Positions 1 through 6,990 of a DNA stretch of 33,077 bases are shown piece after piece. Made by a program: the position numbers and the translations under genes. The DNA is taken from NCBI RefSeq assembly GCF_001942495.1, contig NZ_MKZS01000001.1, forward strand, positions 7,643,906 to 7,676,982, in the 5' to 3' direction. Below the pieces are notes generated by a model. The model was not told where the DNA came from and did no database searches. It saw nothing but the letters and a program-made list of their open reading frames with translations. Each line of letters starts with the position of its first letter. Position 1 is the first letter of the stretch. Source of the DNA: Moorena bouillonii PNG. Lineage in GTDB: Bacteria; Cyanobacteriota; Cyanobacteriia; Cyanobacteriales; Coleofasciculaceae.

Positions 1-2
1 CC

Positions 3-77
3 CCCTACTCCCTACTCCCTACTCCCTACTCACTACTCCCTACTCCCTACTCCCTACTCCCTACTCCCTACTCCCTA
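3..77. repeat. Heptad tandem array, CCCTACT x10
   Basis: Ten head-to-tail 7-bp units CCCTACT fill 3-72, with one variant (CACTACT at 31-37), and a partial unit follows. Similar arrays recur in most gaps of the first 7 kb. Short heptad repeats of this kind are known from filamentous cyanobacteria as STRR sequences. No coding role is visible. Confidence 0.9.
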
Positions 78-162
78 AAATCTAATCTATAACCGGTACC
101 AACTAACTCTTATCTAGTCAAATTTTATAGCATCTCCTTAATTAAATTTAAAACAAAACGCA

Positions 163-2415
163 ATGATTAATAATTTTTCTCCCTCTCCTCTGCCAGTTGC
201 CAGTAATAACGGTAACTTTCCCCCTTTACCCCAAGGATCACCATGGTTAGAACCAGACGATAGTGAATGGGATTTAGCCCGCTGGTTTGTAGTGGTGCAA
301 CGGCGAGGACTAGTCATTGTCGGGGTAACAGTTGCAGGGATGTCCTACGTCTACCCCACAACTTTGAATGAAGAGCCAATTTACCAAAGCAAATTTCGGA
401 TTTTAGTAGAGCCTGTTAATGCAGCAAATGACTTAGACAATTTAACGTCTGTTTTAGGACCACAAAACCTTAAATCTGGTTTAGACTACGAAACCCAAAT
501 TCAAGTCCTGCGTAGTCCTGAACTAATGAAACTAGTGGTCGCAGAACTCCAAAAAACCCATCCCGAAATAAGTTATAATTCCCTAATTAAGGATTTAAGC
601 ATAACTCGCTTAGGGAAAACTAAGATCTTGGAAATCAGCTACCAAGGCAAAGATCCGGATCTTATTCTGACTATTTTAAACCAATTAGCCAACGTATACC
701 TAGAGTACTCCCTGGCGGAACGCCAGACTAATTTAAAGCTAGGGATTCAATTCATTGAAAACCAGTTACCATCTCGACAAGCCAGGGTAAATCAACTGCA
801 AAACCAATTACAAGTCTTTAGAGAGCGATATCAGTTTACTGACCCCGAAAGCCAAGCTCAACTAATTGCTTCTCAAATGACCACCTTGAAACAGCAAAAC
901 TTAGCTCTTGAACAAGAATTAGTTCAAGCCCGTTCTTATCTTGGTTCTCTACAAGAAGAAACGGGAGCCCTGGCGGCTCTTGGTGAGGCTCCACTCTATC
1001 AGCAAATCATTGGTCAGTTAAGAAGTGTCGAAACCCAAATCGCTGGGGAATTAACTCGCTTCCAACCCCAAAGCACGGCCATTCAACTTCTCCAAACTCA
1101 ACGGCAAAACCTCCTCCCGGTTCTAGAGCAAGAAGCAGAGCGAGTGTTAAACTCCAAATTCGCAGAAGGTGTAACTGAGGTACAAAGGCTTGAAACCCAA
1201 CGTCAAACCTTATTTGTGGCTCAACAACAACTAAACCAACAGGCTCAACAAATACCTGCTTTAGCCAGACGATATACCGACTTACAGCTAGAAATACAAA
1301 TTGCTACGGAGGGGTTAAACCGTTTTCGGTCTACCCAAGAAACCTTGCAAATCCAAGCTGCCCAAACCGAGATTCCTTGGGAAGTCATTGAAGACCCAGT
1401 TCGGCCAGTGCTTCCCATTTCTCCTAATATCCCACGTAGTCTAACCTTGGGAGCTGTAGCTAGTATTGCTGTAGGCATTGGTTTGGCATTGGTTTGGGAA
1501 AGATTAGATAACGTTAATCACACTCTCGACGAACTAAAACAACAAACCAAACTCCCTGTGTTAGGGACTATCCCCGTTAATAAAAAACTACCAGGAGCCC
1601 CAAGTACTAACTCCTTAGAAACAGCAGGACGTTTCTTATTTAAACCGTTTACCTGGGTAATACCAGGTTTGAAGAAAAAATCAACTGCTTACAGCTATGG
1701 TAACGACACGGAATTCTCACACTTTTTGGAATCCATACGAGTACTCAATACCAATATTAAATTACTCAGTTCAGACCGCCCAATGCATTCTGTGGCCATC
1801 AGTTCATCTACGCCTGGAGATGGTAAGTCAACCATTTCGCTTTTCCTGGCTCAAACCGCCGCAGCCATGGGAAAAAAGGTCTTATTAGTGGATGCGGATA
1901 TGCGTAAACCCCAAGTTCATCGCAGATTGAACTTATCCAACCAGTCTGGATTAAGCAATTTAATTGCCCAAAGCCTATCCCCTGAAGAGGTTTTTAATAA
2001 TGAGTTACCTATACCTCGCTTATCAGTCCTAACCGCAGGTAAAATTCCTCCAGATCCTACCAAACTCCTTTCTTCCGAGAAAATGAAACAATTAATTAAA
2101 TATTTCGAGGAAATATTCGACCTGGTGATTTATGATACCCCCCCAGTTTTGGGATTAGCGGACGCTAGCTTGCTTGCTCCTAGCACCAATGGTTTGATTC
2201 TGGTAACTCGCATTGGCAAAACAGACCGCTCTGCTCTGACCCAAGCTCTTGATAATCTGAAACTGTCTCGAGTTAACGTTTTAGGCATTGTTGCTAATGG
2301 TGTTCAAGGTGACGCTAATAGCCCTTACGGTTACTACAAATCTGCGTACGGAAACAATCACAAAGAAGAGGCTTGGGAGGAGGAAGAGAACCTGACATCG
2401 ACATTTTCCAAGTAA
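163..2415 (+). CDS. Wzc/GumC-type polysaccharide copolymerase with BY-kinase domain
   Basis: This 750-residue protein combines a Wzz-type chain-length domain with a cytoplasmic bacterial tyrosine-kinase domain; such proteins control export and length of exopolysaccharide. A first membrane segment lies near residues 49-64. A periplasmic, coiled-coil-rich stretch follows, and a second membrane segment lies near 427-445 after a Pro-rich motif. The kinase domain has Walker A (SSTPGDGKST, K554), Walker A' (VLLVDADMRKP, D577/D579) and Walker B (LVIYDTPP, D658). A C-terminal tyrosine cluster (Y722, Y724, Y725, Y729) is the usual autophosphorylation tail. The fused arrangement matches full-length Wzc/cyanobacterial homologues. 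No Shine-Dalgarno is seen before the ATG. No other polysaccharide gene is in the window, so any cluster would lie to the left. The family is secure; the particular polymer is unknown. Confidence 0.92.
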   Translation: MINNFSPSPLPVASNNGNFPPLPQGSPWLEPDDSEWDLARWFVVVQRRGLVIVGVTVAGMSYVYPTTLNEEPIYQSKFRILVEPVNAANDLDNLTSVLGPQNLKSGLDYETQIQVLRSPELMKLVVAELQKTHPEISYNSLIKDLSITRLGKTKILEISYQGKDPDLILTILNQLANVYLEYSLAERQTNLKLGIQFIENQLPSRQARVNQLQNQLQVFRERYQFTDPESQAQLIASQMTTLKQQNLALEQELVQARSYLGSLQEETGALAALGEAPLYQQIIGQLRSVETQIAGELTRFQPQSTAIQLLQTQRQNLLPVLEQEAERVLNSKFAEGVTEVQRLETQRQTLFVAQQQLNQQAQQIPALARRYTDLQLEIQIATEGLNRFRSTQETLQIQAAQTEIPWEVIEDPVRPVLPISPNIPRSLTLGAVASIAVGIGLALVWERLDNVNHTLDELKQQTKLPVLGTIPVNKKLPGAPSTNSLETAGRFLFKPFTWVIPGLKKKSTAYSYGNDTEFSHFLESIRVLNTNIKLLSSDRPMHSVAISSSTPGDGKSTISLFLAQTAAAMGKKVLLVDADMRKPQVHRRLNLSNQSGLSNLIAQSLSPEEVFNNELPIPRLSVLTAGKIPPDPTKLLSSEKMKQLIKYFEEIFDLVIYDTPPVLGLADASLLAPSTNGLILVTRIGKTDRSALTQALDNLKLSRVNVLGIVANGVQGDANSPYGYYKSAYGNNHKEEAWEEEENLTSTFSK

Positions 2416-2420
2416 AAGGG

Positions 2421-2497
2421 AATCGGGAATCGGGAATCGGGAATCGGGAATCGGGAATCGGGAATCGGGAATCGGGAATCGGGAATCGGGAATCGGG
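2421..2497. repeat. Heptad tandem array, AATCGGG x11
   Basis: Eleven perfect 7-bp units start six bases after the stop codon of the copolymerase gene. Because 7 is not divisible by 3, the array is open in several frames and creates long spurious ORFs on the minus strand. Confidence 0.93.
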
Positions 2498-2656
2498 AGC
2501 AGTAGGAAAAAACTTGGAGGAGTTTTTGGTGTTATGAAAAAGCGATGCAGCAATATTGTTCATCACCTATTTATAAATGCTATAGTTTGCGACTTATGAA
2601 ATAAGTCTATAGTAATTAACTACACAAAATTATTTGGCTTTTGCCTTTTGCCTTTT

Positions 2657-2808
2657 CCCTTTTGGCTATTCCCTTTTGGCTATTCCCTTTTGGCTATTCC
2701 CTTTTGGCTATTCCCGACTCCCGACTCCCGACTCCCTGTTCCCTGTTCCCTGTTCCCTGTTCCCTGTTTCCAAATCCCTATTCCCTATTCCCTACTCCCT
2801 ACTCCCTA
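2657..2808. repeat. Composite heptad array, 21 units in one phase
   Basis: Four 14-bp units CCCTTTTGGCTATT (2657-2712) are followed by CCCGACT x3, CCCTGTT x5, a degenerate heptad (2769-2775), CCCTATT x2 and CCCTACT x2, then a partial unit. From 2657 to 2803 the 7-nt phase never slips, although the unit sequence changes five times. The array ends about 30 bp before the phosphoesterase start codon. The rest of the 2416-2839 gap (2498-2656) shows nothing else I can identify. Confidence 0.9.
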
Positions 2809-2839
2809 AAAAAACAAATCTACCTCACCTATTTTAAAC

Positions 2840-4207
2840 ATGCTATATGACCCACCTATTGCTACTAAAATTGCCACCATCAACCATTGCTTATGCTGGG
2901 GTAATCCTAGAATTATCAACGAGGGAATTGACCAAACTCAGTTAGTCCTTGATGATGGTGACAATGAACGTCCAGACTTTTCCTTTCTAGTCCTTGGGGA
3001 TACGGATTCAGATACGAAATATGGAGAGAAGCTGCAAGCACAAATTGCTCAACAATTAGGTGAGCACATCGATACTTGTCGCTTTACCTTACACACAGGG
3101 GATCTGGTTTATCCCTTTGGGTCGGGTGAGTTTTATCTGGAGAAATTTTTGAAATTCTACCGAGAGGTTTTCGGTATTAGGAGTCCTGTCAAGAAAACTG
3201 ACGCTACTCGACTAGTTTTTAATCATCCGATTTTCCCTGTACCAGGAAATCATGATTACTATGACCTGACGTTTCTGCCCAGATTATTTGCTCAGTTAAG
3301 TTTACCTCTACGCCGTTGGTTAAAATCTCAGTTAGGGTTGACCCTAGGTTGGGATAGTTCTTACCAAGGCAAAGCCTATGCTCACGCTTTTCTTGATTGC
3401 TTGAGTCAGCCTCACAAGCGCCGTAATTTAGCTGAGTACCTCAACCAACACTATACCGCCAAGACCAAAACGGGAAGATGCCTGCGCTACCAACCTGGTC
3501 ACTTTACCCGCCTACCCAATCGCTACTATACCTTTAGATATGGCGGCATTGACTTTTTTGCCCTTGATTCCAATACCTTTTGTAGTTCTGACTCTTCGTC
3601 TAAACCTAAGGCTGGTTCTGACCGAGAGCAACTAGACTGGTTAAAGCAACGGTTAATTGATTCTTGGCATGATCCTCAGGTAAGGGGACGAGTGATCTAT
3701 CTTCATCACTCTCCTTATTCAACGGAAACAAGTCGATGGGAGCAGCCAGATGCGATCGCAGTTCGTGGCCATTTACGCCAAGTATTGGATCAGGTGGCTG
3801 CTGCTATTGGTTCCCTACCCGAAAAACGCCCACTGGTAGATTTAATCTTAAGTGGACACGCCCATTGCTTTGAGCATTTGCGTACCTTTGATACTAAACA
3901 TGCTGACTCCCATTTAAATTGGCTGGTCTGTGGCGGAAGTGGTGCTAGTTTGCGGCATCAGCGCAAAGATGGGGTTGAAGTGATGGAAATTAGTGGGGGA
4001 GGTTATGTTCAAATGGTGGCGCGATCGCTTTTATTTATCGGGCGCAAAGGTAAAGGTAGAACAGCCCGCTCTCCTCATACGTTCCTACGGATTGATGTAC
4101 ATAACGGTGTGCCCCCTAAGTTTGTAATTCGGCCATTTATAGTTGAGAAACTCAAGAATAAGTGGAGTAGTAGTGCTATCAAACCGTTTGTGATCCAGAA
4201 TCTATAG
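2840..4207 (+). CDS. Metallophosphoesterase, purple-acid-phosphatase-like
   Basis: This 455-residue protein has the calcineurin/PAP-type dinuclear metal fold. In order it shows LGDTDSD (D54), GDLVY (D88, Y91), GNHDYYD (N137, H138), IYLHHSPY (H289/H290) and SGHAHCFEH (H340, H342). GDxxY, GNHD and GHxH match the purple acid phosphatase blocks; the first block reads DTD instead of the usual DxG. The Tyr in GDLVY is the residue that gives PAPs their charge-transfer colour, so a PAP-like Fe(III) site is possible. I see no clear signal peptide, so a cytoplasmic location is likely and the substrate is unknown. The gene appears monocistronic, between two repeat arrays. A general phosphatase or phosphodiesterase remains possible. 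Confidence 0.85.
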   Translation: MLYDPPIATKIATINHCLCWGNPRIINEGIDQTQLVLDDGDNERPDFSFLVLGDTDSDTKYGEKLQAQIAQQLGEHIDTCRFTLHTGDLVYPFGSGEFYLEKFLKFYREVFGIRSPVKKTDATRLVFNHPIFPVPGNHDYYDLTFLPRLFAQLSLPLRRWLKSQLGLTLGWDSSYQGKAYAHAFLDCLSQPHKRRNLAEYLNQHYTAKTKTGRCLRYQPGHFTRLPNRYYTFRYGGIDFFALDSNTFCSSDSSSKPKAGSDREQLDWLKQRLIDSWHDPQVRGRVIYLHHSPYSTETSRWEQPDAIAVRGHLRQVLDQVAAAIGSLPEKRPLVDLILSGHAHCFEHLRTFDTKHADSHLNWLVCGGSGASLRHQRKDGVEVMEISGGGYVQMVARSLLFIGRKGKGRTARSPHTFLRIDVHNGVPPKFVIRPFIVEKLKNKWSSSAIKPFVIQNL

Positions 4208-4249
4208 TAATTCTTAATTAGGTGAGGTAGAAAGTTTTGGTTTTTTTTA

Positions 4250-4317
4250 GGGAACAGCGGATCTGGGAACAGCGGATCTCGGATCTCGGAGCAGGGAGCA
4301 GGGAGCAGGGAGCAGGG
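4250..4317. repeat. Tandem repeats: 15-mer x2, then AGCAGGG x4
   Basis: A 15-bp unit (GGGAACAGCGGATCT) occurs twice at 4250-4279, and four AGCAGGG heptads fill 4290-4317. A partial copy of the GATGCAGCGCGGTC palindrome family follows at 4317-4330. Confidence 0.85.
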
Positions 4318-4410
4318 ATGCAGCGCGGTCAAAGGTAGTCAGTGCCGCCAAAGGTTCTTCCCATAAGGCTTACAAGGTGCTTCCGCAGGTGACCCACATA
4401 GCCCTTACCC

Positions 4411-4442
4411 ATCTCCCCATCTCCCCATCTCCCCATCTCCCT
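4411..4442. repeat. Octamer array ATCTCCCC x4
   Basis: Four 8-bp units, the last with one change. The same octamer, also in four copies, recurs at 6936-6967. It lies about 60 bp upstream of the next gene. Confidence 0.85.
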
Positions 4443-4502
4443 ATCTCTTTATCCTATAGTGTTACTATTTAAATCGTTGATAGTCATAGGCCATAACAAC
4501 AA

Positions 4503-5015
4503 ATGAGTAAACTGCGCAACATACTAATGGGTGCTGGTATAGCAGCAGTCGGTGCGGTCGGAACTAAAATGGCTGTGGATTATTTCCGCAACCGTGATCA
4601 AGAAGAAGAGAGGGACGAAAGTGAAGGTGACGCAGAAGCTACCTCTCCCCAAGAAGTTGCCTACGCTATCGTACAAGACAGTTCTGTGCAAAACTTCTTG
4701 GATGTTAGCTTTGGAGCTCCTGGTCGTTATGTCCCCACTCGTGCGCCTAAAGTATTCGACTATCAAGACCAACAATATATGGTCATTTGGGCTTACGACA
4801 ATCAGAAAGAAAAAAACCAAATGTTGGCATTCATCTATACCGATGAGGGTCGTAAGATGGTGGCTAGCGTGGGATATACTGCTGACGCAACGGATTACAA
4901 TATCAATTTAGACAGCACACCTTTCGCTGTTGAAGTGAATGGGGAACAAATTACCTCCGGTCAAGATCAAACTGACGGAGCTGATGAAGTGGATTTTGTC
5001 CTAGCTGGTGCTTAA
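4503..5015 (+). CDS. Small membrane-anchored protein of unknown function
   Basis: I do not recognise this 170-residue protein. One hydrophobic, Gly/Ala-rich helix spans about residues 8-27 and is followed by basic residues (FRNR), as in a signal anchor. A very acidic linker covers about 33-50 (EEERDESEGDAEA). The remainder is a soluble domain with alternating hydrophobic residues, probably mixed alpha/beta, ending in an acidic tail. No cysteine and no catalytic motif is visible. Topology is not certain. Its own strong terminator follows at 5046-5091, so it is probably a single-gene unit. The smooth codon use and terminator support a real gene. Confidence 0.7.
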   Translation: MSKLRNILMGAGIAAVGAVGTKMAVDYFRNRDQEEERDESEGDAEATSPQEVAYAIVQDSSVQNFLDVSFGAPGRYVPTRAPKVFDYQDQQYMVIWAYDNQKEKNQMLAFIYTDEGRKMVASVGYTADATDYNINLDSTPFAVEVNGEQITSGQDQTDGADEVDFVLAGA

Positions 5016-5045
5016 ATCGGATTTTTCATTGGATAATCTCTGAAT

Positions 5046-5091
5046 AATAAAAGCGATCGCGTATCTCCATAGATAAGCGATCGCTTTTATT
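5046..5091 (+). terminator. Strong hairpin built on two HIP1 octamers
   Basis: Arms 5046-5066 and 5071-5091 pair over 20 of 21 positions around the 4-nt loop CCAT. Each arm contains GCGATCGC. The right arm ends in TTTTATTT, a U-rich tail on the plus strand. It begins 30 bp after the 170-residue gene and faces no minus-strand gene, so it most likely ends that transcript. Confidence 0.8.
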
Positions 5092-5139
5092 TAGCGATGC
5101 AGGTACACAGTACACAGGTAAACAGGATTTTTTACCACT

Positions 5140-5230
5140 CCCGACTCCCTCGGTGCGCTTTCCGTAGGCGAATTAAATTCGCCACGGGTCGCACCGCTCC
5201 CGACTGCCGACTCCCGACTCCCGACTCCCT
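5140..5230. repeat. CCCGACT heptad array split by a palindromic element
   Basis: CCCGACT units at 5140-5150 and again at 5199-5230 flank a 44-bp element at 5152-5195. That element begins GGTGCG, ends CGCACC and has a perfect core palindrome (GGCGAATT/AATTCGCC around A). The layout looks like an insertion into a heptad array. Related elements lie at 18454-18547 and 29490-29534. Confidence 0.75.
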
Positions 5231-5303
5231 AAAAGCCAGAGAAAACTGCTATATAGTTTAAACTTAAGCTATAGAGTAAACCATTTCTATTGCTTCCGGT
5301 CTA

Positions 5304-5822
5304 ATGAAGAAAACTAAACGACCGAGAGAACAAATTATTGCTGATCTCAGTATCAATTATGTGGAAAGATATGTATTATTATGTGGTTACTCCGTAGAAC
5401 GAGTTGAGCTTGGGTATACCTATGGTTTTGACTTGATTATCTTTACCTATGATGCCAATGGTGAACTTGAAAATGGTAAAATTTACGTCAAGCTAAAAGC
5501 AACCGATTTTCTGAGCATGCTAGCCGCTGACCAAGAAACCATAGGCTTTCCCCTAGGACGCTCAGACATAGAGCCATGGTTAAAAGAACCAATGCCATGT
5601 ATCCTGATTGTATACGATGCTCAGCTCGATCTAGCCTATTGGCTGTACTTGCAAGCCTACTTTGAAAACTGGGAAAACTTTGATCCATGGCAAATGGAAG
5701 AAACGATTACTGTTAATCTTCCTAAAAAGAATATTGTCAATCAAGATGCCATTAAAAAATTCGCTCGATCTAAAAATGATGTGCTGCGGCAGTTACCGGG
5801 AGTAATTCGTCATCGTTCCTAG
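5304..5822 (+). CDS. DUF4365-like protein
   Basis: This 172-residue protein has the pattern of DUF4365 proteins. There is an N-terminal helix, then YTYGFDLIIF near 33-42, then KIYVKLKAT near 59-67, and PCILIVYDAQ with AYWLYLQAY near 97-116. In this broad group a central D...K/QLK core resembles the PD-(D/E)xK nuclease-like fold, and some members sit near mobile or defence genes. The D and KLK positions are present here, but I cannot show catalytic activity. The stop codon lies inside an 18-bp direct duplication. Neighbours give no functional clue. Assignment to the family is from memory of the motif pattern. Confidence 0.6.
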   Translation: MKKTKRPREQIIADLSINYVERYVLLCGYSVERVELGYTYGFDLIIFTYDANGELENGKIYVKLKATDFLSMLAADQETIGFPLGRSDIEPWLKEPMPCILIVYDAQLDLAYWLYLQAYFENWENFDPWQMEETITVNLPKKNIVNQDAIKKFARSKNDVLRQLPGVIRHRS

Positions 5823-5854
5823 AAACGTTATTTTTACTAGAAACGTTATTTTTA
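5819..5854. repeat. Perfect 18-bp direct duplication
   Basis: CTAGAAACGTTATTTTTA occurs at 5819-5836 and again immediately at 5837-5854. The first copy includes the stop codon of the DUF4365-like gene. Confidence 0.9.
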
Positions 5855-5875
5855 AAGAGTTTAAGCATTAAGCTC

Positions 5876-5998
5876 TCAGCGGTCAGCGGTCAGCGGTCAG
5901 CAGTTAGCTTATGCGCTACGCGCACGCGTGCGCGTTCAGCGGTTAGGTCTCAAAGAAATGAAAATGCGATGCCCTTTCGGCCACGCTAAGCGAAGGCA
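5876..5998. repeat. TCAGCGG heptads plus two palindromic repeats
   Basis: Three TCAGCGG units (5876-5896) with degenerate continuation are followed by a perfect 16-bp palindrome (CGCGCACGCGTGCGCG, 5919-5934). An imperfect inverted repeat at 5965-5998 follows (TGCCCTTTCG paired with CGAAGGCA). No gene is visible here. Confidence 0.75.
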
Positions 5999-6007
5999 AA
6001 AAAACCT

Positions 6008-6160
6008 CCCCTGGTAATTTCCCATAAAAGAATTAGGGAACCTTTTCAGGGGACGGTTAGTCAATATACATAGCAATCCCCTTCAAAAGTTGAATAGGAT
6101 TGCTCTATCTATCTAGCGCCATTTTAATGGCTACCGGGTGCCATCAGATCTGTTGCAGAT
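6008..6160 (+). promoter_or_regulatory. Run of four hairpins upstream of the CAP gene
   Basis: Four inverted repeats follow one another. They are CCCCTG/CAGGGG with inner TTCCC/GGGAA (6008-6052); AGCAATCC/GGATTGCT with inner TTCAA/TTGAA (6072-6104); GCCATT/AATGGC (6118-6131); and ATCTG/CAGAT (6148-6160). They end 20 bp before the next start codon. A structured 5' leader is possible; a cluster of repeats or a terminator is the alternative. Confidence 0.45.
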
Positions 6161-6180
6161 ATTAACCCATGAGGTAATTT

Positions 6181-6735
6181 ATGCATAGAATCCATTTTTT
6201 GGCAATTGCTCCGCTTACTTTGCTCGGATTATCTGAAATAGCGCTTCAGTCTAGCTCAGTTGTGGCTAACACTTATTCCAATAACACCCTCCAGAGAGGT
6301 TCTCAGGAGCAGATAACTGTGCTAACCAGTAGCTCATCCTTAGCTAAATTCAATACTGAGTTGCTTGGACTAACCAATGCTGAACGGCGAAAAGCTGGCT
6401 TACCACCATTACAGCTTTCTGCTGAGCTAAGTCAAGCCGCACAGCTACACGCTGAAGATATGGTGCGCAATGGTTTTTTCAGTCATACTGGTTCGGATGG
6501 TTCTAAAATAAGCGATCGCGCTAAAGCAGCAGGATATCTATATTCCTATGTTGGTGAAAACATTGCCGCAGGTTACTCGACTCCTGCTCAAACCATTAGG
6601 CAATGGATGGGAAGCACTGGTCATCGCCGTAATATACTCAAGCCTCAGTATCAAGAAATTGGCTTTGGCTATGTCAGCGATCCTTCTAGTCCCTATCGCC
6701 ACTACTGGGTGCAGGTGTTTGGTTCACCACGTTAA
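6181..6735 (+). CDS. Secreted CAP-domain (SCP/PR-1) protein
   Basis: This 184-residue protein begins with a signal-peptide-like segment (residues 1-30, hydrophobic core LAIAPLTLLGL, likely cut near VVAN). A CAP domain runs from about 58 to 182: LTNAERRKAGLPPL, SHTGSDG (H102), GENIAAG (E126) and STGHRRNIL (H148). Two His and one Glu of the usual CAP cavity tetrad are therefore present. Bacterial CAP proteins are exported and their biochemical role is mostly unknown. The ATG at 6181 follows GAGGT at a 5-nt spacing, which supports this start. A structured region lies upstream and a heptad array directly downstream. The family is secure; the function is not. Confidence 0.9.
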   Translation: MHRIHFLAIAPLTLLGLSEIALQSSSVVANTYSNNTLQRGSQEQITVLTSSSSLAKFNTELLGLTNAERRKAGLPPLQLSAELSQAAQLHAEDMVRNGFFSHTGSDGSKISDRAKAAGYLYSYVGENIAAGYSTPAQTIRQWMGSTGHRRNILKPQYQEIGFGYVSDPSSPYRHYWVQVFGSPR

Positions 6736-6740
6736 TACTC

Positions 6741-6817
6741 AGTAGGGAGTAGGGAGTCGGGAATCGGGAGTCGGGAGTCGGGAGTTGGGAGTCGGGAGTC
6801 GGGAGTCGGGAGTCGGA
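6741..6817. repeat. Heptad tandem array, AGTCGGG-type x11
   Basis: Eleven 7-bp units in one phase: AGTAGGG x2, then mostly AGTCGGG with single-base variants (AATCGGG, AGTTGGG, AGTCGGA). The array starts six bases after the CAP-gene stop codon. Confidence 0.92.
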
Positions 6818-6880
6818 ATCCCGGTAACCTCCCTTAATAAGTAACGGAGTTATATCATATCAGGATAATTACCCTGTCTT

Positions 6881-6924
6881 GATGCAGTCGCTCATGGGGG
6901 AAACCCCCAAGACCGCGCTGCATC
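6881..6924. repeat. GATGCAG...CTGCATC palindromic element
   Basis: A 44-bp inverted repeat has ends GATGCAG/CTGCATC and a centre GGGGG-AAA-CCCCC. Related sequences occur at 4317-4330, 15832-15923 and 32962-33077. It lies between the convergent CAP and gcvP genes and could also act as a terminator. Confidence 0.8.
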
Positions 6925-6935
6925 GCTTAATAAAA

Positions 6936-6967
6936 ATCTCCCCATCTCCCCATCTCCCCATCTCCCC
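6936..6967. repeat. Octamer array ATCTCCCC x4
   Basis: Four perfect 8-bp units, matching the array at 4411-4442. The array ends 23 bp from the gcvP stop codon. Confidence 0.88.
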
Positions 6968-6990
6968 AGACTCGACCATTGACTCTGGAG

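Noticed and set aside
3-2808. Heptad arrays as possible CRISPR
   Set aside because: Units are 7-14 bp with no unique spacers.
2281-2850. Several overlapping ORFs of 67-90 codons with IPDSRFP- or LLAIPF-type repeats
   Set aside because: They are created by 7-bp arrays, which stay open in several frames because 21 bp encodes seven repeating codons. They lack ribosome sites.
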